64,000 bases of DNA, from positions 72,708,697 through 72,772,696 of the forward strand of contig NC_134089.1 of assembly GCF_000715075.1 (NCBI RefSeq). Direction: 5' to 3'. Position 1 is the stretch's first letter; each line of letters begins with the position of its first letter. This document shows, in pieces, positions 35,596 through 44,306 of the stretch. Both the position numbers and the translations under genes were made by a program. The DNA comes from Nicotiana tabacum. Lineage: Eukaryota > Streptophyta > Magnoliopsida > Solanales > Solanaceae. A model generated the notes under the pieces. That model was not told the DNA's origin and searched no databases. It was given only the letters and a program-made list of their open reading frames with translations.

Positions 35596-37539
35596 GTTAG
35601 GGATATCTTCGGGCCGCACTGATGGCCACAAAGAGACTGGTGGTGGAATGCAGTTGTCCAAGATAAAGTGGAAGCGAAGAAGGCAGCGTACTTGCAGTTC
35701 GTAGGGAGCTCTGGAGAGGAGGAGAAGAGAGCGAATAGTAAGAGATATAAGGTAGCTAGGAAAGAGGCGAAGATGGCAGTAATGGAGGCTAAGACGACAG
35801 CTTTTGCTCGTCTGTATAAGGAACTAGGGAACAAAGGAGGGGAGAAAAAGTTATTCCGACTCGCTAAGGTTAGAGAGAGGACAGCTCGGGATCTGGACCA
35901 AGTGAGGTGCATAAAAGATGATGACGACAAAGTTTTGATGGGGGATGACCAGATTAAGAGGAGATGACAGACCTACTTTCATAAACTTCTAAATGAAGAA
36001 GGGGATCATGATATTGTGCTAGGTGAATTGAGGAATGCCAACAGCCCCCATGAATTAAGTTATAATAGGGACATTGAAGTCGATGAGGTCATGGAGGCAA
36101 TGCGTAAGATGAGGAGGGGCAGAGCTACCGGGCCAGACGAAATTCCGGTTGAACTTTGGAGGTGTGTGGGTAGAGCAGGCTTGGAATGGTTTACTGGGTT
36201 GTTTAATGTTATATTCAAGACTAATAAGATGCCTGAAGAGTGGAGGTGGAGTACAATGGTTTCGCTGTATAAGAACAAAGGCGATGTTCAGAGCTATAAC
36301 AACTATGGGGGTATCAAATTATTGAGTCATACCATGAAAGTCCGGGAGAGAGTGGTAGAAATGAGAGTGCGAAGGATGGTGTCAATTTCAGATAACCAGT
36401 TCGGGTTCATGCCGGGGCGATCTACCACAGAAGCTATCCACCTTATTAGGAGGATGATGGAACAATACAGGGATAAGAAGAAGGATCTTCACATGGTGTT
36501 TATCGATCTAGACAAAGTGTACAACAGGGTTCCTAGGGAGGTCCTATGGAGATGCCTAGAGGTTAAAGGGGTCCCGATTGACTACATTAGGGTGATTAAA
36601 TACATGTATGATGGAGCTAAAACTCGGGTTAGGACAATAGGAGGCGACTCCGACCATTTTTCGGTTGTTACGGGGTTGCACCAAAGGTCTGCGTTCAGCC
36701 CTTTCCTATTTGCCCTGGTGATAGATGCCATAACACATCATATTCAAGGGGAGATGCCATGGTGCATATTATTTGCTGATGACATAGTCCTAATTGACGA
36801 GACACGATGCGGAGTCAACGAGAGGCTAGAGGTTTGGAGACATGACCTTGAGTCTAAAGGTTTCAGGCTGAGCAGGACGAAGACGGAATACCTCGAGTGC
36901 AAATTTGGGGCCGAGCCGACGAAAGCAGGAGTGGAAGTGAGGCTCGACTCTCAAGTCATCCCTAAGAGGGGTAGTTTCAAGTACCTTGGGTCAGTTATTC
37001 AGAGGACCGGGGAGATCGACGAGGATGTCACACATCGTATAGAGGTGGGGTGGATGAAGTGGAGGTTAGCAACGGGAGTCTTGTGTGACAAGAAAGTGCC
37101 ACTGTTACTAAAATGTAAGTTTTATAAAGCAGTGGTTAGGCTTGCTATGTTGTATGGGACCGAGTGTTGGCCGGTTAAAAATTCACACATCCAGAAGATG
37201 AAAGTAGCAGATATGAGGATGCTGAGGTAGATGTGCGGGCATACAAGGATGGACAAGATTAGGAATGAAGATATTCGAGAGAAGGTGGGCATGGCTCCCA
37301 TGGAGTACAAGATGCGGGAAGCAAGACTCAGACAGTTCGGGCACATTCAGAGGAGGAGCACTGATGTACCAGTGAGGAGGTGTGAGCGACTGGTTGTGGT
37401 GGGCACGAGGAGAGGTAGATGGAGACATAAGAAGTATTGGGGGGAGTTGATCAGGCAGGACATGACACGACTTAGGATTTCTGAGGACATGGCCCTTGAT
37501 AGGGAATTGTGGAAGTCGAGCATTAAGGTTGTAGGTTAG
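35596..37539 (+). pseudogene. RTE LINE ORF2: reverse transcriptase and C-terminal region
   Basis: Non-LTR reverse transcriptase that primes on nicked target DNA. The linker (35668-35967, Lys/Glu-rich) ends at TGA 35965-35967 where Trp is expected (TGG to TGA). RT spans about 36016-36900 with [57 protein letters not shown] and the catalytic FADDIVLID near 36772. At 37228-37230 a TAG replaces the Trp expected before [10 protein letters not shown], and the C-terminal region runs on in the same frame to 37539. With two single-base changes reverted in thought the frame would be continuous, but the missing 5' end leaves it dead. FADD intact. Confidence 0.9.
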
Positions 37540-37815
37540 GGGAAAGTTTGTGAATATTACTACAGCGCACTAGAGGGAGACTAGCCATTTAGGAGTTAGA
37601 CTTAGGATGCTACTGATCAGCTACTGATGCAGGGCTATATTTGTTGGATATTAGTATACCCTACATCCTTTTCGTATTTCCTATAATTCTTATATTGTTG
37701 TTATTTTGCTATTTTATGTTATGTATTTTATGTTTTTACTATGAGTCTATTGATAGTACTAATATACTGTCTCTTGTTGCTCTCTTGAGCCGAGGGTATC
37801 CTGGAAACAGCCTCT

Positions 37816-37831
37816 CTACCCCTCGGGGTAG
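37816..37831 (+). other. 3' UTR hairpin of the RTE LINE
   Basis: CTACCCCTCGGGGTAG is a perfect 16-base inverted repeat (stem of six or seven pairs) shortly before the GTT tail. The surrounding GGTAAGGTCTGCGTACA and CCCCAGACCCCA are familiar from the 3' ends of Solanaceae LINEs and the SINEs they mobilise. Probably the site recognised by the LINE enzyme. Confidence 0.65.
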
Positions 37832-37890
37832 GGGTAAGGTCTGCGTACATATTACCCTCCCCAGACCCCATTTGTGGGATTATACTGGGA

Positions 37891-37913
37891 TGTTGTTGTT
37901 GTTGTTGTTGTTG
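37891..37913 (+). repeat. (GTT)n tail of the RTE LINE
   Basis: About seven GTT units at the junction with O2 LTR sequence. RTE-type LINEs typically end in short tandem repeats rather than poly(A). Confidence 0.9.
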
Positions 37914-39136
37914 TATTCAAGGTTATTTAAAACACATCGCAAACCACACTACATGAAATGCACCCGTGGTTCACGACACGTTCTATTTAACCTTGTTGGA
38001 AATTAGAATCGGCTCACGTGAAATACACACCCAAATTTTAGAATCGTGTATCACAACTACGTAACGAGAAACGTACCCGTAACTATGATACTTTATTTAA
38101 AGAAACGCGCCTAAAACAACTACGAAAATTTAATTTTTAATAGAAACATTTGTAAGGGCCATGGATGATTTAATTGATGGCACACCTCAATTTTTACACG
38201 GATTAAATTAATTTTCATGAGGGCCATGGGTTATTAAAAGAAAAAGGGCACACTCCAAATTTTCTACAAGAATTAACTAATTATATGAGGGCCATAGCTT
38301 AAAGAAAGATGGGCTAGCTATGTTATTTATTACTTTGGGCCTGAAGAGACTAAATCTTTGGGCTCAAAACCTTTTCTTCTCAAACAACCCAAAAGCTGAT
38401 TTCTTTTTCGTGGCCCAAGCAAATTATCCAATTAAGCCTACAATAGGATATCAACACAATTCCTCTAACCAGTAAACTTGCCATACCAGGATTTCAGACT
38501 AAAATATTCAAGCTAATAAAAAAAGGGGTAATTCTATTCAAATAAGATTTCTACAAAGAAAAGAGAATAGACCTAAGACTAGAAAAAACAATAATCCGTT
38601 AATTTGTACTAAAAAAAACAAGAACATTTAAAATTACATTGGACAGAATCATCTCATGAAGATCGACACCAAATTCATCTTAGCAACACACAAAATTAGA
38701 TCAAAATGCTAGGATTAGAAAACTGAACCTTTAGACTGGCCGAATCCAAACTTTGAACTTCTACAACTCAATAATCGAGCCAAGGACCAGAATTAGTAAT
38801 AAAACTCCAACGGCGTCAGAAAACCATGGCTCGAACACAGCCGGAATTCAACCTCGCCGGTAACCTCTGTTTGACATAGAAAGAGTGGCTGTTTCGGGGT
38901 GGGTTGGTGCTGATTTTTCAATGATTTAATGATGGAAATGGTAAGATTACATAGCCGGTTTTGAAGCTATTTTCATGGCTGATTTCGCTGCCCTTTGGTT
39001 GGAGTTCAGAGGTGATTCAAGCTCGATTTTGCTAGGCTTTTGACTGGTATGAAAGCTGTTTCTTCAGCTGTGATTTGGGTGCGTTTTGTTTCCATTCTTC
39101 CCTCTATTCCTTGAGCGTTGAAGAAGACTAAGAAAT

Positions 39137-39150
39137 GGGGGGGGGGGGGG
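39137..39150 (+). repeat. G14 homopolymer in the O2 3' LTR
   Basis: Fourteen consecutive G, matched by another run of 14 at 48472-48485 in the other LTR. Confidence 0.95.
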
Positions 39151-39901
39151 TCGTTTATGGTTACTGAATCTCAGAAAATCACTGAAGCTTAGAAAATCGC
39201 TGAAGCTTTCTTCAAGTTGGTGAAGAAGAAGAGAAAACCGATGGAGGGTCATCTTTTAGAAGACCAAGTCAAGGGGGGATGGAGTTTCTTTTGTCAACTG
39301 AAAAACGACGCTCTTTTCCTAAGGTCTAGGGTCTTTGTCAGCTTTTTAGGTTTAGTATTTTTGTGTCCTCTTGCTCTTTCAGACGTTAGGTTCTTTTTGT
39401 ATATTTCTTTTCATTTTTTCGCTATGCTCCTTCTTGTTCCAAAAATGGCGGATTGATCATGTGTAGAGTCTAGGTCTAGGTTTTTGTAGGGTTTTTAGGT
39501 TAGGGGGATGGGCCTTGAGCCCAAGTTGCTCATTATGGGCTTTGTAATTATGGGTTAGGTCCAAAAATTAGGCCTAAAAATGAGTTGCTCGAGCCCAAGT
39601 TTTATTCTTTCCCTCCGAACGAGATTAAAAATGCAATGTTATTTATTAATTAATCATACTTAAGTAGAATAACTATTAAAATAAGACTGACAGTTAAAAC
39701 AAAACTATTTTTGGTATTTTTCAAGATTAAAAATGACTATAAAACAATAATGAAACTATTTTTTTGTAATTTTTATTTTCTTGAAATAAAATAAAGTAGA
39801 AGAGTCAAAATTAGTTGAAATAACACTATTAGGCCTAAATTAAATATTTACGTGCTAAAATATGAAAAATCTTGGGGAGGGTCAAAAATCACATGTCTAC
39901 A

Positions 39902-39920
39902 GCTGACCCTCTTTGACTGG
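39902..39920 (-). other. O2 polypurine tract
   Basis: The minus strand reads CCAGTCAAAGAGGGTCAGC directly before the LTR start TGTAGAC. Position and composition match the O1 tract. Confidence 0.85.
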
Positions 39921-40549
39921 AAATACGAAGTATTTTCAGACAAAGAATGACTAGACAAGTTTTTTGACCCGACCTTTATTTAAAGAGACCAAAAGCTAAA
40001 AGAAAAGAGAATTTGACTAAGCCCTGACATCTGAGCTGCCTACATATCCTTGGCTATAAAGGTAGTTCAGAAGTGAGTGAGATGATGAAGTATACCGAGG
40101 TGGAGAGCCGATCGAGGTGTCGTTCCATTGAGGTTCCGGTCCGCGGTCCTGTTATTATATCAAAATCAAAAGAAATGAAAAAGACTAACCAAGCCTGTCA
40201 ATTATGAGTTACAAGATTCCTATCTATAAGTCTTCTGAAGCTTGATCTTGTGACTTGGTTGGTTCTTCATGCGGACTATGATCTGAATCTTGATGCTTGT
40301 TAGCTGCAGATACTGGTTCTTTCCTTTTTCAACTTCTAGGATCAAAGCCGGACATACCATGCTTGTGACTTTAGTCATGTCTTGAGAAGCTCACATCTTT
40401 CATAAACTTCTGCATTTGGATTCACTTCTTGCCTTTTATTTTATTTTATTCTGGATTGTGACTAACTTCTGTTGATCACCTCAGACTGTTGACTCGCATT
40501 CTTGCCGCGAGCTTCTTTTGTTGCTGACTTGAATTGCATTCTGAAGTGA

Positions 40550-41690
40550 ATTCCCTTATTCTCCAAGTAGGCGCCTGATTGTCAATACTTGCACTGTTTT
40601 TCCTCGAAACTTGAATTGTTTTCCCTTTGTTTTCCAGGTGGGAGCCTGATTGCTGAATTTGAACCGTCTTCCTTTGAACATTGCTGCTTTCCCTTTGTTC
40701 TTCAGGTGGGCGCCTGATTAACAACATTTGAATTGTATTCCTCGAAACTTGACTTGTTTTTCCTTTGTTTTCCAGGTGGGCTCCTGATTGTCGTCTTCCT
40801 TTGAACATTGCTACTTTCCCTTTGTTCTCCAGGTGGGCTCCTGATTACCAACACTTGAATTGCTTCTCCCTTTGTTCCCCAGGTGGGCTCCTGATTTCCA
40901 ACACTTGAACTGCTTTCCCGTTGTTCTCTAGGTGGGCTCCTGATTTCCAACACTCGAACTGTTTTCCCTTTGTTCTGCAGGTGTGCTCCTGATTTCCAAC
41001 ACTCGAACTGTTTTCCCTTTGTTCTCCAGGTGGGCTCCTGGTTTCCAACACTCGAACAACTTTCCCTTTGTTCTCCAGGTGGGCTCCTGGTTTCCAACAC
41101 TCGAACTGCTTTCCCTTTGTTCTCCAGGTGGGCTCTTGATTTCCAACACTCGAACTGCTTTCCCTTTGTTCTCCAGGTGGGCTCCTGATTTCCAACACTC
41201 GAACTGCTTTCCCTTTGTTCTCCAGGCGAGCTCCTGATTTCCAACACTCGAACTGCTTTCCCTTTGTTCTCCAGGCGAACTGCTTTCCCTTTGTTCTCCA
41301 GGCGGGCTCCTAATTTCCAACACTTGAACTGCTTTCCCTTTGTTCTCCAGGCGGGCTCCTGATTTCCAACACTTGAACTGCTTTCCCTTTGTTCTCCAGG
41401 CGGTCTCCTATTTTCCAATACTTGAACTGCTTTCCCTTTTTTCTCCAGGCGGGCTCCTGATTTCCAACACTTGAACTGCTTTCCTTTTGTTCTCCAGGTG
41501 GGATCCTGATTGCTTGAAGCAGAATTGTCCTTTTCTTGAAACTTCTTTTCCTTTGAACTGTCCTTCCTTGTTTCTCCAGGTGGGTGCCTGATTACTTGAC
41601 CCTGGACTGCTTTCTATTCTCGAAACTCGTGTTGTTTTCCCGTATTCTCTAGGTGGGTGCCTGATTTCAACAGAACAGACAAAACAAACG
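40550..41690 (-). repeat. Tandem array, 49-bp unit, about 20 copies
   Basis: Plus-strand unit contains CTTTCCCTTTGTTCTCCAGG, TGGGCTCCTGATTTCCAACA and CTCGAACTG. From about 40906 to 41500 spacing is a regular 49 bp (for example 41108 to 41157), with one short unit near 41260. Units left and right of this core are diverged and spaced 50-80 bp. Since 49 is not a multiple of three and the unit lacks stops, all minus frames stay open (GEQRESSSSVGNQEP-like translations at 40476-41725). These are artefacts. Confidence 0.93.
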
Positions 41691-41783
41691 GAATTTTTCT
41701 GCCCTAGTTTGGTAGCTGGGCACATCTGTGAGTGCTAATTGAATCATGTTACCAGAAAATCTCAAAGAATTTGAAAGCTAGAT

Positions 41784-42265
41784 CCCATTATCCAGAAGTG
41801 TCCTAAAAACTCCTAGTAAAATGATAGTTTTAAAGCTAAATTATATTTTCTAAAGGTATGACTTCCGCTAAATCTTGTTATTTATGAAGGTCTTAAACTA
41901 AATCCCATTATCCAGGAGGGTCCTGAAAATTTCCAATTGAGTCTCGTCCTAAGAATGACAACTTCAAAACCAACTTATATTTTCTCAACTAGAGCTTATG
42001 CTAGATCTTGTTACTCATGAATGTTTGAATTTTAACTAAGTCCCATTGTCCAGGTGGGTCCTAAAAATTTTCAACTGAATCTCATCTTAAGAGTGAAAAC
42101 TTTAAAGCTAAACTATATTTCCTAAACTAAATCTTGTTAACTATGAAAGTCTTAACATTTAACTAAAGCCCATTATCCAGGAGGGTCCTGAGAACTTTAA
42201 TTAAATCCCATTATCCAGGAGGGTCCTGAAAATTTTAAATTAAATCCTATTATCCAGGAGGGTCC
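41784..42265 (-). repeat. Six copies of a CCATTATCCAGGAGGGTCC core
   Basis: The core starts at 41784, 41904, 42042, 42169, 42207 and 42246, so spacing is about 120-137 bp and then 38-39 bp. It shares CCAGG(A/T)GGG and TCCTGA with the 49-bp unit next to it, suggesting that both derive from one ancestral sequence. Confidence 0.75.
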
Positions 42266-42554
42266 TAAAAAGCCGAGAATGAACTTACCTGAGCCATGCT
42301 TTCTTCCTGGAGGATCTCTGCAGAACGAACAAAATTCCTTGCCCCTGAACCATATTTTTCCTCATGGAGGGTTCCTGTAGATCGAACAAATTTTTCTTTC
42401 CCCTTCTCAAACCGCCTTTGTGTTGAAAAAATTTGGGCACGACACTTGAACAAAAATTCAAACTTCCAAGCTTTGATATGGACACAATTTTCGTCCCTGT
42501 TTCAAATAAAGACAACTTTTGAGTTTATAAATATGGTGGTTGGTTTGTGTCCTT

Positions 42555-43085
42555 GGCTTTGAGGGCGATTGCTCCTTCACTTCCCATGATAACTTCGATT
42601 TTAACTAGAAAGACCTTGCCTGTTTATTGACTGACTGCTTTCTCTGTCACCCTTAGCACGAAAAATACGTCTAATTCGTTCAAATCCAATACCATTTATC
42701 TGTTGCATTGTGCTCATGTATTGACATATACCGAACCTTTGTGTTTCACATGAATCCCAAAGTATGTCAATTGCCACCCACTCAGTGCGCATACTGTTCT
42801 TTCCTGACTTAAACCACTGGCCTTGGCCTTGAGGTCTATTGCTCCTTCATTTTCCATGATAACTTTGATTTCCACTTGGAAGACCTTGCCTTTCATTGGT
42901 TAACCACCTTCTCTGTCAACCTTATCACAGAAAATACATTTGATCTGTTCACCCAACATCCTCTATCTGTTGCATTGTTCATGAATTGACATATACCAAA
43001 CCTTTGTATTTCACATGAATCCCAAAGTACGTTGGTTGTTACCAACTCAGCGCGAATGCTGTTCTTTCCTGACTTATGCCACTTT
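42555..43085 (-). repeat. Diverged direct duplication of about 270 bp
   Basis: Both copies contain GGAAGACCTTGCCT/AGAAAGACCTTGCCT, TCTGTTGCATTG, TTGACATATACC and CACATGAATCCCAAAGTA, followed by CTGTTCTTTCCTGACTTA. The copies begin near 42560 and 42838. Part of the O2 3' UTR; no coding signal. Confidence 0.75.
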
Positions 43086-43429
43086 GATGTGCTAACCAGA
43101 TCCTATTTTGTGCAATTGGAAAGTTGGTGGCAAACTTTGAAGTCATTTCTCACTTGTTCTAACCAAACAAACTCAGTAAGAGGAAATAAACCAGACAAAA
43201 GGAACAGAGTAAAGGACAATGGAAAGAGATGATTCCTAATAAGAAAACTATAAAGTAGAAACTTATCAGATGTGGATACCAACTCTAATGACCATGACAT
43301 GCACCTGTGGCCTAATCTGTCAAGCAAGTCTAATGTTCAACTCTTATTGTACCTCTTCGCCGTGAAACTGGGCTTCAATGCTCCGATTATCCTATCTGAT
43401 TCACGATCCTTATTCGACTTGTAGTGCCC

Positions 43430-43545
43430 GAAGGGTTTTCACCATCAAGCCTCTCTCATTTTGCTCTTTCTCTCAACTTAGCGTCGCCTTATGGTGCCTG
43501 TGAAGGTTTTAACCAATAAGACTCTCTCATTTTGTTCTTTTCTTC
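43430..43545 (-). repeat. O2 copies of the ~65-bp module found in O1
   Basis: The minus strand reads AATGAGAGAGTCTTATTGG, then TTAAAACC and CAGGCACCATAAGGCGACG. A second copy has AATGAGAGAGGCTTGATGG and GAAAACCCTTCGGGCAC. Clearly related to 3866-4060 of O1, in the same position relative to the element sense strand. Confidence 0.75.
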
Positions 43546-43883
43546 TTATTTCCTCTGATTCTGCAGATGACAAGGCCTTAACCATGGTAAAAAAATATCA
43601 CAAGCTCCTAGCACGGCTAACTCAGCACTCTCAAAGGTTATCTAGGAAGTCTTTTTGGACTGTAATGTGCTTTTGGACAGGATCAGAAAGAAAGGATATC
43701 ATAAAGGCTCAGAATAACTAAGACAATATGGTTAATTTTCTTACAACTTTTGGAATCCATTCTAAAAACTTTGCCCCAATTTCAAAAATAAGAGAATTTG
43801 ATTCTTTTTTTCCTTTTTTCATTTTCAACATGAGGCTCATTCTGAGGGCTCTGATTGTATGAGTCACGAACTTTGTGAGCAAC

Positions 43884-44306
43884 CTATGAGGGGTAATATT
43901 GGGCATCATGAGCTTTGAGTGGGTGTTCATTATTGGATCTATAAAGGGAAGATTGTTGAGAGGTTATGATCACGGGGATAGTGGATATGACAGGAGGGTA
44001 ATTTTGGGGAGAGGTAATTAGAAGATGAGTAATGGAGCTATTAGGGTGGTTGGGAAAGCTGTGATAAGCATGTGGATCTGGAGAGTATAGGGAATCATCT
44101 GGCACTATGACCAGAATTTGGGTAAGGGTAGCATCTAAGAAGCTAGGTGGTGGCGGGGTTGGTGCCTTCCTAGTCATTCAAGCCCGATACATGTCCGCAA
44201 TGTGTTGTCTTAACATCCTTACCTCTTCAACCAACCCATTGCCCTGTTCAACCAATTGCTTTTGGGCACTAGTATCACCCGACTTAATTCTGTTGCCGTC
44301 TGCCAT
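43884..44306 (-). pseudogene. O2 gag remnant (N-terminal part)
   Basis: From ATG at 44306 the minus strand encodes MADGNRIKSGDTS, then VEEVRMLRQHIADMYRA, the kind of start seen in Solanaceae Ogre/Tat gag proteins. It meets TGA at 44178-44180, most likely a Trp codon (TGG to TGA). The frame then continues MTRKAPTPPPPSFLDATLTQ, a proline-rich segment, to 43884. No capsid core, zinc knuckle or enzyme follows; sequence passes into the 3' UTR modules within about 400 bp. This is what remains of gag-pol in this element and cannot make a working capsid protein. Confidence 0.75.

Larger units (their letters stand above)
35347..37913 (+). mobile_element. RTE-type LINE, 5'-truncated, with an out-of-order duplicate
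   Basis: Interrupts the O2 3' LTR between AAAGAAT and TATTCAAGG; the other LTR reads AAAGAATTTATTCAAGG, so one T is lost and no target duplication is visible. Contents: a 249-bp RT segment (35347-35595), then linker, RT and C-terminal region (35596-37539), a 3' UTR with a hairpin, and a (GTT)n tail. The endonuclease domain is absent. The 249-bp piece repeats 36315-36563 without any length change. Confidence 0.88.
34981..39901 (-). repeat. O2 3' LTR, 4921 bp including a LINE insertion
   Basis: On the plus strand it starts TGTCACACCTCC and ends ACATGTCTACA. Removing the LINE at 35347-37913 leaves about 2354 bp, close to the 2307 bp of the other LTR. It keeps a 60-bp segment near 39500 that the other copy lacks in part. 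The open frame at 39217-39456 lies in this LTR, has a counterpart in the other copy and no recognised product. Confidence 0.9.

Noticed and set aside
40906..41500. Regular repeats that could be taken for a CRISPR array
   Set aside because: No unique spacers between repeats, no cas genes, and a plant retroelement context.
40476..41725. Several overlapping minus frames with GEQRESSSSVGNQEP-like repeats and plus-frame counterparts
   Set aside because: Products of the 49-bp array in a 3' UTR; the same translation appears in all three frames.
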